The notes beneath the pieces were generated by a model, which saw only the letters and a program-made list of their open reading frames with translations, was not told the origin of the DNA and did no database searches. Position numbers and translations under genes: made by a program. Below, piece after piece: positions 23,671 through 35,639 of a stretch of 64,000 nt of DNA (positions are counted from its first letter, which is position 1; each line of letters starts with the position of its first letter). Source of the stretch: Nemertoderma westbladi (Eukaryota > Xenacoelomorpha > Nemertodermatida > Nemertodermatidae); NCBI GenBank assembly GCA_032718475.1, contig JAUCBJ010007399.1, forward strand, positions 44,603 through 108,602, read 5' to 3'.

Positions 23671-25242
23671 CTCTTTCGTCTCCGACTGATTGTGAGAGAT
23701 CCAATAGAGTCTGCGTTATCAAGCTTTATATTTTTATCCTGTCACATTTTCTTCCCATGGTGGGGACTATAAATTGAGGACCAGTTGAAATATTGGGAGC
23801 AAAATAATGGATATGAGTAGCCGAGTAGCGCCCACCCACACCCTTCAGTTTAAAGCAGAGGAGCCTTCATGACACCTCCAGCTTCGACCCACCCCGATTA
23901 CTTTGATTTTGACATAATTAAAATGTTGAAATAATACTGAGTGAGGCTTATAATGGGATAGGGAGGATTTCCAGTGAATGAAGTTTGCCAAGTGAGGCCT
24001 TCCAAGAGGCAAATCACCGATATGCCTATTGAGTGACGCTTATCGAGTGAGGTTCTCAGGGGTGAGTGAAGCCTATAGAATGTGGTCTGTTGGGAGAGTA
24101 GAAATAAGGGTAAATTACACACGAGATGTGAGGAAAGCAGATAATTATATAATTGTTCGATCTTCTAGCAGAGATAAGTAACCTTGCAAGCCCAGTTTCA
24201 GTAACTAAGTGAAGATCTGAAATTTGATAAATTGCTAATTGGGAAAATTTCAGGTCAAAACGTTAGGAAAATTATATGACTGTACCTAACATGTATACTA
24301 AACCTGTAACATATTACACAAGGGATAAAACACTGAATACTGCTTTTGTTTCTAAGTTTTCTCTTTTTCGTTCTGTTTTGTTAGTACCTCTCAACAAACT
24401 CAGTGGCCTGTCTGTATAAACTATTATTTTGAATTTATTATTAATATTATTGTTAATCACGTTAAATACTGCATAGTAAGATATAAGATATATGAAAAAA
24501 ACATTAAAAATTAAAAACGCAATAAAAAAGGTAGTACTACAATATGCTACTAATAAAAAAAATAAAATACTACTTATATGTGAAAATACATATTAAAGAG
24601 GTAGTACTATAAGTACGTTCAAACATTATAATTACATTGAAAATAAGTTGTTAGGATAATAATGTTATGGATGGACTTGGAGAGAAACACCCAGGCTCAA
24701 AAAAATAATGTTATGGAAAAAAAAAGAAAAAAACAATACCAAGATAGCATTACAAAAATATTGTGTTACCCTGCGTAATAGTAAACACTATTTGCAATAT
24801 GGCGTTAGATTGACTGACATCCAACAACTTGTGCGAGTAACCAAGGCAATTAAATTAGTTAAGGCAAAGCTGATTACTATAAATGGCTGTTAAAGAAGAA
24901 ACCAGTACTTTAAGGCTTGAACACAACATTTTTAATTCACTCATACGATGCTATAAATTCACATTTTAGGTTTTCTAGGGCGCTGATTCTAATGGAATAC
25001 ATTTCTAATTTGCTATATCATTTCTACTCGTATTTTTCGGTGCAATATGGCATATTTTGGTGATATCACCAAATTTCGTACCCATCACCAAAAAGTACAA
25101 GTTTGAGATGTCCCGTGCTGTTTTTATTGATTCCATCGGATTCAGGACCCTCAAAAACCCGTATAACGCAAGAAACAAGATGATACTATCTGTAGGGATA
25201 CCACGAATTCGCCCACTATGTGACTTGCACCAGCAGCGTAGT
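23671..25242. other. No gene recognised
   Basis: AT-rich from about 24100. A-rich runs near 24700-24740 and short frames only. GTGAGGCT-type sequences recur at about 23940-24070 without a regular period. Confidence 0.5.
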
Positions 25243-26232
25243 CATCCACCACCACCACCACCAGTATCGGCATGCTGCATTGCAGCTGCATTTTTAAGAA
25301 TGCTGTGCCGGCTTGTCAATAAAATTGCACCGCCACAACTCCCTATCACCCATGACATTTGCTAGATCATTAAGGCCAGTGTCCTTTAAGATGCGTCTCA
25401 AGAAAGTCATGGGCTGTTCACCATGCTTATTCACTCCATGAGGCTGCCAAAGTACAAGATTATGCACTGGCTGGTCTTCACGGCGAAAGCAATGTCCTGC
25501 AAAGCGGAGGCGATTTTGTTCTAGTGTCAAGCTTGGGGGAACCAATGAGACACCTCCAATGTTATATAGTGTCTGGTTGGAGATGTGTGCATTGTACTTG
25601 ACACAATGAACCCGGCGTAGCATTCTTGTGAATGTGCCATCCAGAGATTTGGTGTCCTCAGCAGTTAGAGCCCAGCATGGACTCCCGCAGAGGAGTACTG
25701 GAACTACTGCTGCTCTAAATAATCGGACCTTAAGTTTCCGATTAATTCTCGGTGACTTCCAAAAATCCTGGAAAGCCTATTCAAGGCTGCCCATGCCTTT
25801 CCCTTACGTATTCGAAGGTCCTCACCTGACTTCCGGATCCATGATCCCAGGTAACAGAAGTCGTCCACATGCTCAAGCATACCATCCTTTGAGCTTATGC
25901 TCATCCGATCAGAGACTTGCTGAGGACTTTCAAAGTTAACTGTCAGAATTTTGATCTTTCTGGAGTTAATAAAAAGACCAACACTAGAAGCAGCATGTTC
26001 TAATGAGCTGAGGAGCCGCTGGGCTCCCTCTAATGATTCTGAGAGTACTCCTAAGTCATCAGCAAAGTCTAGATCAGTTAGGTACTTAGCAGGATTTCCT
26101 CGACTTCTGGAGCCATTAGGTGGAGTTATCATCACCCCATCATCATTATAATGATCTAAGGACATGCGTAGAACATAGTCAACCACAATACTGAACAAGA
26201 ATGGTGCAAGTGTGTCTCCTTGGAGGACGCCC
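25243..26232 (-). mobile_element. RTE LINE copy 3, 5'-truncated
   Basis: Minus-strand copy of the 3' third of the 6650-10411 family, from the GVLQGDT-coding region (near 26225) to a (TGG)n tail (25243-25264). It keeps a serine codon where copy 1 has TGA, and the five-C run that copy 1 has lost. It still has frame changes of its own, including near 25765. The 5' junction at 26232 abuts a gypsy-like fragment. Confidence 0.88.
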
Positions 26233-26673
26233 AGTCATACCACGCACTCGCCTCACTACGTGGCTCGCCCCAGAACCACAGACATTACTTTCAGTATACA
26301 GTGCAGTACTATAGCACGTAGCCTTCTTATGCACGTACTAACATACATCTGATTCTGTGTGTAGTCTGTGTTATCCACGGTCACGGTATCATGCACCTGT
26401 CTGCATGTTACCAGTACTGCAGTATCTCTTTGGTATTATATGCAGCACCAGTCGGTCAGATATATTTCACCCTCATCCTTTCCGGTCCCCTCATATCACA
26501 TATCCATACATGGTGCAGTGATCGGTACCTGCTGCAGAGTGGAGCTCAGCAGTAGAACCAACAACACAGGAAACCTCCCAACCTACTGATAACGCAGACT
26601 CTCTCCACACACCTGCGTACAGTCCTAGCTACTGAGCTACCCAGCAGCCTAGGGTGTTAGAGACTATGGCACC

Positions 26674-28036
26674 ATGGCTACATACGGCGGCACTGGTACG
26701 TTGTCCAATGACGACAGGTCAGGAAGCACCGAACCCGCTATCCACAGCAACCTCGATCAGGTCCGCCGCGAGTTGGATCAGCAATGCACTGAGGCAGCTT
26801 AATGCGAGGCCACTGCTGATGCGCCCATGTTCCACCTAACTCAGCTCCTCGAGCGACAGCAGAATGCCGCGTTGCATCAATGTGCCGCGCTGCTCTCGTG
26901 CAGATCGCGCGGCACAGCACATCCTGGCAGTCGGGACCCAGTACCCCTCGCCCAAGGACGAGCTCCCGTTCCACAACCTCGTCACTGCATTATCTACTTC
27001 CAAGGACTGGAAAAGATTGACGATGACATAGAGTTCACTTCTTTCCGTCAGTGGCACGTGGCCTGGCAGGTGCACCGCCAGCTGGCCTCCACTTTCCTAC
27101 GCGACGAACAGGTCTATGCACTCATTTTTGCGCTTGGGCGAGACCTACAGCAGACTCTAACAGTGACTCTTGCTATCGACATTGATGATGCCGATGAGCA
27201 GACCCGGTTTGTTCCGGATTGCTCTCAAGGAACTCGCGGATTATGCCAAACTCTGCGGGCATTACCAGAACTGGTAGATTCTGACTCAGATCCTCGTCGG
27301 CATCAGAGCATCCAAGATTTGGACTGAACTGATCAAGGTCCTTCCCAACCAACTCTCAAGGACAGCATTCGTATCTGCCAGTCATTCGAGGCTAGCGAGT
27401 GCAATGACTCAACCATCGGCCGCAGTAAGCCAATCGCTAAGGTCACATCCACCTACAAACGTGGATGCACTATTGCCAAGCAACCTTCCACGTCTCGGAC
27501 CTCCAGCGTCGCAGCTGCCTGTCAGAACTACAGACAGAAGCACCCCACAGGAAGGTCCAACTGTCCCATCAAGGACCTGACATGCAACCAATGTCGCAGG
27601 GTTGGCCACATCAAGGCCTGCTGCCGATCCGGACCAGACTCCGGAAGTAAACCCGAGGCTAAGGAGCGCTCTTGGGTCATTACAGGGGGCAGCGCAACGA
27701 TAAACTTGATCAGCCATAATGGTCGATGTCTTCAACCTCCATGACGAGGATGTGTGTTGGAGAATCCGCGACATCCCCACCAACAGTGGTGCAACAGCCA
27801 CCGTGCTGAATGCTGACATATTCAGCCGGATGGGAGGCAACACCCGGACCTCATTCCGCATCCTTCCGCGAATTTACATGCCACCACGAGATTATAGGAC
27901 TTTTCCCGCCAAAGTAAACTCCAGGGGACCAATACAATCGGTGACCACGAACATTGGAATTTCGCCGGAAGTTGATGGGCTTATCCTGTCCTGTGATTTA
28001 AATAATAATTACCAAAACAAAACAGAGTTGTGGTAA
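26674..28036 (+). pseudogene. Ty3/gypsy-like gag-protease fragment
   Basis: Gag starts at ATG 26674, has one in-frame stop near 26801, and continues to 27327 with a capsid-like region (FRQWHVAWQVHRQLASTFL). A zinc knuckle LTCNQCRRVGHIKACC is encoded near 27565-27612 (CX2CX4HX4C). The frame at 27719-28036 carries NSGATATVLNADIFSRMG, matching the retropepsin D-S/T-G-A active site but with N for D, which would inactivate it. No RT follows. 26233-26673 has no coding and may be leader or LTR remnant. A related RT fragment lies at 48820-49293. Confidence 0.7.
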
Positions 28037-29364
28037 GTGTAGGTGTCTATGCTGGCTGTATGAAAACACTTCTTATTAGTGAATGTTTTCGCCCTAACCG
28101 GGCTACTTCAGACTATAATGCAGTATTAGGAATGTATAAAGTTAAAATTATTGCATCCCACCACCAAATCAAAATTCCCTCTCTTTTATAATACGGGGTT
28201 CTGTCATAAACTAATTAAGGGTATGTAAATAGCATAAATGGTGAGAAATAGAAATATACATACAGTAGTTTAACTAGAACTATCATTATTAAATAAGGAA
28301 AATAAACATCATTAAATCAAAATAAAGTAAACCAGATATAGACTAGTTAGTTAGGTTATACAGTAGGCTTTAGAGATAGCACGGTTACTTCCAAAGTATA
28401 TTGTGCACAAATACACAACAGAAACCTCCGGATGGTGAATAGCGCAGCGTACAACGGCATTAATAGTAATATATTAATGCTCAAATACACAAAAAGCACA
28501 ATAAAAACGTACTTATAATGTGTACAGTTGGGTGAGAAAACGGTTTATGGTAAGGTTATTAAATGACAATAATGAAAAATTAATTCAATGATAAAGTATA
28601 TCGTGAAACAAAAACAAAAGACCCAATCTTATTATGGTAAGGTGGAGCGTAAAAAGGCAATAACAATAGTGCGGTTTATACGTTGAGGTAAAAGGCAAAT
28701 ATCGAAATCGAAAAATGTTACCCTTACGGCAAAAAGTAAGTATCGAAATATAATGTATAATGTGTATCGATTTCCCATTATACTGTATAGTGTGTTGTAC
28801 CATGACCTACTATAATACGACCTGGTATGCTGCAGCAGCCCACTAGATTTAGTGGGCCTACTTGATTCTCTTTATAAATAATGGTTGTTTCTTAATTACT
28901 TCCTACAAGAAGCTTCTAATAACTTAGTTAAATAAAGAAATTAATTAAAGAGAAATCAGGAGTTCTCTACGCTCTCGCTTGTCTGTCCTTTATTATGTTT
29001 TATGCCTACAACTGTACTGTCACTCACTGTTAGTCAGTTAGTTCAGAAGTTACCGCTACCGGTATCTGATATCCTCGGTCCTGTTGCCTGTAGTCTATTA
29101 TGTATTACTGTATTATTTCTGTGTAGTGTTATTATTGCATAATTTGCAATAATATGCTCTATTGGCCATACAGCAATAATACTGTAATAGAGATGCTGCA
29201 CTCGGCCTGTCGACGCAGCCGGTGGCCGGCGTCGAAATATTTTTATTATGTATTAGGGCCTACCGGTACAGCGGTATCTGTATCTGCCTATTGTATTATT
29301 ACTGTATTATCGGTAGGCCTAATTATTAATACTTGTTTTACACCTGGCAGCCTGGCTGAGCATT
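28037..29364. other. No gene recognised
   Basis: AT-rich, with scattered short frames and no motif. It flanks the 3' side of the RAG1-like ORF, and no continuation of that protein was found in any frame here. Confidence 0.5.
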
Positions 29365-31191
29365 TCACAGAGCCGGCGCAGGATTTTGTGTGTGCAGGTG
29401 TCCATGGATTAGGACCTTATGCATTGATTGTGGCATGTAGTACCATGGAAAAAGGGTTACATAACGTCTAGCTGTTTCAAGGGCATATTCTTGAAATTTG
29501 TCAGCATCAACATCGAAGCCACAACAAAGAGAAATTAGGATGATGTGCAGTCGATCTAGGAATGATTTGTCAATGCCAAGTATTCTGGCAGAGACCTCAG
29601 CATTTTGGAATACCCTTCTTGCTGTATTTCCATAATTGGAAGTACCAGAGCCACCAGATTTGGGTTGATCTATGATTAACCCAAGTTCAGTATGAAACTG
29701 GTCTTGGATCAGTGATTTCTCCGTTTTCATAATCTGCTTTGCAGTTTTACCCCTAACAGACCATACTTTAAGTGTTCTTCTGTAGGCTATATGCAGCAAG
29801 CATTCCAGAAAACGGATCCACTGATGAAGTGTGGAAAGACCATGGTGGTACATGGAGTTCTTTTCTGTGACTTTTCTCTTCAACAGAAGGTCAATTTCAT
29901 TCATAAGTGAAGGTGTGGCGCCACACAAAGAACAACTTTGGCTGCTGTCAGTCATATCAGACAGCGCGGTGTGTACCTTGCCATCTATCATTGTTACATC
30001 AATGATGTGCATTACTGAGAGCTTAGACAGAGAGGTATCAGCAGGGATGACTTCACTACAGCTTGATTTTACATCAGCTATCTCTTTAAATAGCCTCTCT
30101 TGCTCATCGGTGATTCGCTGAGTTGTTTCTTTGGTATACTCGAAGCGAACTGGTCTACAATATAAGGTAGACGAAGGATGGTGGTTTCGCCATACAACCT
30201 TATGATGTGGGCTGCATTCTGTAAAAGCTCGGAGTTCCAGTGGAACCAAGCATGTAATAAATATGGATGAGTCATCAGCAAAGTTTGCTCCAGAACTTGG
30301 AAGCTGTTTGTATGAGGACTGTCCAGTGCTCCCATCAAAACCCACCTTGCTTCGCAACACCATTCGGCAAATATCGCCCGTATTAGTGATGATTGAGTGA
30401 ATTACTTCACTACTAGTGTCACAAATACGTTTGGTGGTATGGTCAAGCAGGTTTTGCAATGGGACAGATGCCTGATAATCCTGGGAAATTATTCCTAATG
30501 GGTAACACCTATTTTTGGCTTCCTGGACGTGATTGTATGCTGGGTAGATGTTGACACCCTTAGAACATGCTTTGTTTCTGATTATCTGGTATATTGATTT
30601 ACTTAATTTTCCATCGAGCATTAGTGCAAGAGCTTCATCATCAGAATATACTACAGATGATTCGGGCTCGGTAGAAACATGCTTGATTATTTCAGATGTC
30701 CTTTTTCTACCTTCAGCTTTCAAGGAAGCTGCAGTTGCTGCGACAAGAGCAGGAGTTTTAAATTCCGATGTTATTTCCTGTACTCGTCTGCGTTTCGTAC
30801 GATCTGAAGCTTCCCCAAAGTCTATTGTTCTTCTACCTGATTTATTTTTGCGAGAAAAATAATTATTTTCTCCCGCCTCAACACTCATATGATCTTGCTG
30901 ATGTTGTTGTTGCTGAGGTGTAACTGGCGATGGTAAACAATCACCTTCAGCTACAAAGGTCGAATGAAGCCATGCATAATTTTTATTTTCGAATTTAGAC
31001 AGGATTCGACATGCTGATTGCCACTTAGCTCTGTACTTTATTAAGAATGTTCTAAGAATTTTACCAACTTTCAAAGATGAGGCAGATGGGTTCTGCTCCA
31101 TGACAAAATTTAAAAGAGCATCAAATTGAGTAATTGGGGATTTTCCCTCTAGGTTGGACCTGATATAATTATGTAGATCAATACGCAACAT
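29365..31191 (-). CDS. RAG1-core-like DDE recombinase/transposase ORF, C-terminally truncated
   Basis: A 608-aa uninterrupted ORF beginning ATG at 31191. The layout follows the RAG1/Transib catalytic core: GFDGSTG (candidate first Asp, D286); PSSTLYCRPV (336-350), aligning with PNSELCCKPL of RAG1; MIDGKV (candidate second Asp, D403); CSLCGAT (420-426), like the RAG1 zinc ligands CTLCDAT; GNTARRVF (521-528), like GNFARKL; and HKVLIH (591-596), like the zinc ligands HKTLAH. In RAG1 the catalytic Glu lies about 20 residues after that HxxxxH; here the protein stops 12 residues after it, so the Glu is absent. The N-terminal 180 residues are basic, with a Q-rich run (93-99) and KRRR (133-136, possible nuclear signal). 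No RING finger and no RAG2-like kelch gene were seen. Homology is inferred by eye from recalled RAG1 sequence; DNA cleavage activity is unlikely without the Glu. Confidence 0.8.
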   Translation of the reverse strand: MLRIDLHNYIRSNLEGKSPITQFDALLNFVMEQNPSASSLKVGKILRTFLIKYRAKWQSACRILSKFENKNYAWLHSTFVAEGDCLPSPVTPQQQQHQQDHMSVEAGENNYFSRKNKSGRRTIDFGEASDRTKRRRVQEITSEFKTPALVAATAASLKAEGRKRTSEIIKHVSTEPESSVVYSDDEALALMLDGKLSKSIYQIIRNKACSKGVNIYPAYNHVQEAKNRCYPLGIISQDYQASVPLQNLLDHTTKRICDTSSEVIHSIITNTGDICRMVLRSKVGFDGSTGQSSYKQLPSSGANFADDSSIFITCLVPLELRAFTECSPHHKVVWRNHHPSSTLYCRPVRFEYTKETTQRITDEQERLFKEIADVKSSCSEVIPADTSLSKLSVMHIIDVTMIDGKVHTALSDMTDSSQSCSLCGATPSLMNEIDLLLKRKVTEKNSMYHHGLSTLHQWIRFLECLLHIAYRRTLKVWSVRGKTAKQIMKTEKSLIQDQFHTELGLIIDQPKSGGSGTSNYGNTARRVFQNAEVSARILGIDKSFLDRLHIILISLCCGFDVDADKFQEYALETARRYVTLFPWYYMPQSMHKVLIHGHLHTQNPAPAL

Positions 31192-31373
31192 TTTGTTTGT
31201 ACTATTTTACTTAATATTTAAATATTATATTTGTGATAAGATGTATTTATAGATTCTCATAAACTTTTAAAAAATGTGCTGTAATTTTAATTTATAGAGT
31301 AAGAAGTGATAGCAGAGCCAGAAGTGATTGCAAAGCAAGTTAACTCAAGATTATATAAGTCAATACTTGTATT

Positions 31374-31645
31374 TATTATACTAATTTAAGTCACATTGTG
31401 CAGTACATCGCATTATTCAAGTGACTGTCTGACTATGAGATATAATTATCCAACATGACAAAGAAGTATTATACTTACCATGCTGCTGCTTATATAAGAC
31501 GATACCGGTATTTTATATACTAATTTAAAACACACTGTGCTGTGCAGTACATCGCATTATTCCAGTATCCAGTAGTGACTGTCTGACTGTGAGGTATAAT
31601 TCTCCAACATGACAATGAATCATTATACTTTCCATGCTGCTCCTT
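31374..31645. repeat. Tandem duplication upstream of RAG1-like ORF
   Basis: 31374-31493 and 31513-31645 are two diverged copies (about 85-90% by eye) of a segment containing GCAGTACATCGCATTATTC and CTCCAACATGACA or close variants. It lies 180-450 bp upstream of the ATG at 31191, on the promoter side. Confidence 0.8.
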
Positions 31646-31677
31646 TATAGTGGAATTGGCAGGTACAACCTACGCAA

Positions 31678-31741
31678 TTAGCCAATCACAAAGCTCATGC
31701 ATTAACAACCTCAATATTACAGAGCCATTGAGATTGGCTAA
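31678..31741. promoter_or_regulatory. Inverted CCAAT-box pair
   Basis: TTAGCCAATC (31678-31687) and GATTGGCTAA (31732-31741) are perfect reverse complements spaced 44 bp apart, each holding a CCAAT core, about 0.5 kb upstream of the RAG1-like start. A promoter role is inferred; they could instead be part of an element end. Confidence 0.4.
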
Positions 31742-31745
31742 ATGA

Positions 31746-32410
31746 AACCAGATAAGAATAGTGAGTAGAGTAGATGATGGTGTCATGGCACTCAGAGAAC
31801 CTGCAAACAGCCTAAAAGTCAAAATATCGTAAAATTCTGCTGGTCAACTTTTTTGATTTCTCATAAAAGTAGCAGATGGTAGCAGCTAATTTTTGATGTT
31901 TTTCAACCATGAATGATCGAGTAACAAAATCTGATACAAATTTTTGCGGAGCTCAGCGGAGCTTTTTTTCCCTGGCTTCCTAAAATTTAAAATTATCACA
32001 TTTTGTAAATATTTTAGAACATTTTACAATTTTACATTTTAAACTATTGCCCCTACCAACTCGATTGTGTCATTTTTGGAATCTACTGGAAGAGTAGAAC
32101 ATTTTGAAAAAAAAAATTTTTCAATTTGAATAAAATGTTTTGATTTTATTGGAAAAATATTTATTTTGTGTATAAAATGTGAAAATTGTGCAAAAAATTC
32201 TAGAATTTTGAAATTTTTGCCAAAATCAGAAAATTTTGAAATAAAAAAATTTTTTTTTTGCTTTTTTTTAGTCAATATATATATCACCTTTAACTTGGGA
32301 TGCCAAAAAAAAAAATTTGAAAACATTATTTTTTTTGAGTTTTGACCACCTCTGGCCCACTGTGCGGTAGTCGTAGACAGTTTAAGTGAAACTGAAAGTA
32401 CAGTTTATCA
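31746..32410. other. No gene; A/T homopolymer-rich
   Basis: Runs of A and T, especially 32105-32335. The frame at 32039-32326 is translated low complexity (F/K/I-rich). Confidence 0.5.
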
Positions 32411-32423
32411 CGTCAATAAACCT

Positions 32424-33706
32424 ATGATAGATATATCAACGTTTAATAGTTATAACAAACTTATCAACGTTACAGCTTGGGTTATAAAGTTCATTAGTTG
32501 TTGCAAAATTAAAACGAAAACGACAAATACCTGGAAATCTGGCAATAAATTGCCATCCTTATCTGTTAGTGATATTAATTCAGCCCAAACTTATTGGTTT
32601 CGTCAAGTTCAGTACGAAACATTTTATTCTGAAATACAGCACTTAAAGAAACAAGTCGATTCTACCAGGACTACTAAACCCCCTGATTTAATTCGGCAAC
32701 TAAATTTATTCCTACACAATGGAGTTATTCGGTCCAAAGGTTGGATCGACCATGCTGACCTTGATTGGACAACGAAATGTCCGATCCTTACTCCGAGTAA
32801 ACATAAGTTTACTGAGTTACTTATTCTTAAAACTCATAATCGATTTTTACACTGTGGTGTTACAGAAACAGTTGTAAACTTGCGACAAGTCTTTTGGATC
32901 TCACGTATACAACAACGTGTCAATTCAATACTCCGGCTATGTGTTTCCTGTCGCCGCGTTCAAGGTCGACCTTACACAACTCCACCAGAACCTCAACTTC
33001 CGCCATTTCGAGTAAGGATTGCTAATCCATTTCAAGTTTCTGGTGTCGATTATACGGGATATTTGCTTGTTAAGGAGAACGAATTAATTACTAAGGCTTA
33101 TATGGCCCCATGAGCCATTCACTTAGAGGTCGTTAGCGATAACTCTACAACTGAATTCATAATGGCATTGAGACGGTTTACTTGACGTCGAGGCTGCCCT
33201 ACTCAGCTTATTAGTGATAACGCATCCACTTTCGTTTCTGCTGATATTAATCTACAAGACCTACATTCTGATCCGTCCGTTCGAAGCTACTTGCTTTTAC
33301 AACGAATTGTGTGGCGTTTCATACCTCCATCTAGTCCGTGGATGGGAGGTACATGGGAACGACTCGTAAAGATGACCAAGTTAACATTAAAGAAACTTTA
33401 GGGAAATCTTTAGTTTCTATTGACCAACTGCGTACAATAGTTGTAGAGATAGAATCTCTTATAAACGATCGGCCATTGACCTGCATGAGTTCCGAACCGG
33501 ATGAAATACTTCCACTAACTCCCTCTCATTTACTTTATGGAAGAAAACTAAACGGTTTAAATATTATTTCCGATGTTTCAGAACTTATATCTGATCCCTC
33601 ATACGGAAGCGATGACGAAACATATGTTAGGAAACAATATTTACATATTACAACATTGATTAGTAACTTCTGGCGACGTTGGAACCAGTATATCAGTTTA
33701 CAATAA
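32424..33706 (+). pseudogene. BEL/Pao integrase fragment
   Basis: Plus-strand C-terminal pol: zinc-binding H...H...CVSC (around 32850-32965), FQVSGVDYTG with the first integrase Asp (near 33045), LISDNASTF with the second (near 33215), then SSPWMGGTWERLVK with the Glu (near 33335-33370), and a target-like region LTPSHLLYGR. Stops occur at 33113 and 33184, and a one-base shift near 33360 separates the two main frames. RT, protease and LTRs are absent. It is distinct from the 37179-48151 element. Confidence 0.88.
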
Positions 33707-34161
33707 ATTATACATATTTTTATTTAACCCGTTGACAAATATACAGTAGTTAGATATAAATTATTTTTCTATATGTAATTTTTTTTTTCGTTAATAATAC
33801 AAATTGTTGATTTGTACAGATTTGTAGTGTATGAAAGTTATTAAATTTAAGCATACATACGCATAAAGTTGTCATTGTGTGATATACAGTATATATATTT
33901 TTTTGTCATAAATATAATAAGTACTTCTACTACGGTACTGAAAGTTTCAGTGTTTACCTTTCAATATTATGTATTACCTTGCCTAAGCTTAATATACTGC
34001 TGGACTGATCGAGGTCATGTTTTATATATATATAATATTTCTGTTCTGCCATTCCCGAACATTCAGAACATTTGTTCCCTTAACGTTTTGAATACCACGG
34101 ATTTGGGCTTCATATTTCGATCTAAAAGTTGCCAGTCCTTTAGTCGTGGGAAGTGGCTCCT
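33707..34161. other. No gene recognised
   Basis: AT-rich; the one frame (33869-34165, plus) has no recognisable motif. Confidence 0.4.
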
Positions 34162-34557
34162 CTAGATCGAATAACGCGTGTATACGATACGTGCTCGTAG
34201 GATGAGCTGTGGTTTTCCGTACATGTTCTTTAGAAGACTTATTGCTTCGTTGTAATCGTCGTTCGAACGTTGAAAGTTGCTAACCAAACAAGCGGCGTTT
34301 CCCGACAGCTGTCCTTCCAGATAAGTAAACTTAGTGGCTCCCGCTAGGTCCTTTCTTGAATGGACGGAGTCGTCGAACCGGTCCCAGAAACTGTTCCATT
34401 GGAGAGGATCTCCACTAAATACTGGAAGTTGCAGCGTTGGAAGTTTTTGTTTTGTAGTCGTTCGTTGATTCGGATTCGTAGTCGTTACGTTACCGGTATC
34501 TACAGCTGTGGGTTGCCGATCTCCGGGATCGCTACTGGTACCACCCAGCTGTGACAC
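34162..34557 (-). pseudogene. BEL/Pao gag fragment
   Basis: 131 residues containing LPVFSGDPLQWNSFWDRFDD and KFTYLEGQLSGNAACLV, the hallmark start of BEL/Pao gag (DUF1759-like). It is truncated on both sides and oriented opposite to the integrase fragment 450 bp to its left. Confidence 0.85.
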
Positions 34558-34589
34558 TGGATAAAAAGTATAATTACTTTTTCATTTCA

Positions 34590-35463
34590 TTCAGAACAGT
34601 TCTTCGCAGATGACCTAGTTATTTACTCAAGAAATAGAGAACACATCCAAACAGGTCTTGATATTATATACAGTTGGTGCAATAGAAACGGAATGATTGT
34701 TAACATGACTAAAACCAAGATAATAAAATTTCGTCGCGGGGGCAGACTAGCAAAGACAGATTGTTTCACTTACGGTGGCGAAAGTGTAGAGATATGTAAC
34801 CAATACAAGTATCTTGGAGTAATATTACAACCAACTTTATGCTTCACAAAGCACCTAGATGTCAAGAAACGCAAAGCATTTGGTGTAATTTGATGCCTGC
34901 AACATCTACCCATGATATCTGTAAAGACTGGAATAGCAATATTTAACATGAAAATAAAACAAGCAGTTACTTATGCATTTCTAGAGATAGGTGTATTCTT
35001 CACCCTACGGAACCTGATCGAACTTGACAAAATCAAAACGGCATTTCTAAAGAGGCTAATATCACTCCACAAGAACTCATCCGCAACAATGGTGCACAAA
35101 ATGATCGGATGCGAAACATTCGCCCAAGAACTTTATAAGGAACACGCAAATATGTTCTCATCTGAAACATGGGAGCTATACTGCCAACACCAAAGGGAGA
35201 GAGAAGAAAACTTCACCGCACAATGCTACTCTGATGGTCCTGGTTTCACCTCCCATACGTGGCGTCTTGCCGGCCAACGGAACCGACACATAATAGCAAG
35301 AACGACGGTGCATGGATTCCACCACAAGATATGTACAAACCAAACTATATTCCACGAACTGTCTCCTGAATGCTGCTGCAAATACTGCCACAAAAGGTCA
35401 CAAGATCGATACCATGCAATCAAATGCAAATCATGTCCATCGTTGTCCTCATTGGGCCACTAA
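34590..35463 (+). pseudogene. Non-LTR RT C-terminal fragment
   Basis: It starts inside the RT palm at FADDLVIYSRN (34600) and continues through NQYKYLGVIL to a C-terminal CCKYCHK...H...C cluster near 35370-35430, like the CCHC found after RT in I/R1/Jockey-type LINEs. A single TGA at 34891-34893 breaks the frame. 5'-truncated; clade not certain. Confidence 0.75.
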
Positions 35464-35639
35464 CCACAAAATTACCATAAATACAAATACATAAACCATA
35501 ACTCACAATTCACATTGTTCTCTAGCATATTATTATCATTCATATGTATATATTTCTAGTTTGGACCAGTTTTATTTAAATTTTATTGAGAAATAAAAGT
35601 TTTATTACCCCGAAGAGGGGTGTAGTTTTAAAAAAAAAT

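Noticed and set aside
29310-29365. Shifted frame after the RAG1-like stop containing an L-S-x-A-A-R stretch
   Set aside because: Too short and out of frame to be claimed as the missing Glu-containing helix.
32039-32326. 95-residue minus-strand ORF
   Set aside because: Low-complexity A/T homopolymer translation.
31380-32365. RSS/Transib-like heptamers (CACTGTG near 31521 and 32356) as ends of a RAG1-like transposon
   Set aside because: No matching inverted terminus with a 5-bp duplication was found on the other side; 7-mers of this kind occur by chance.
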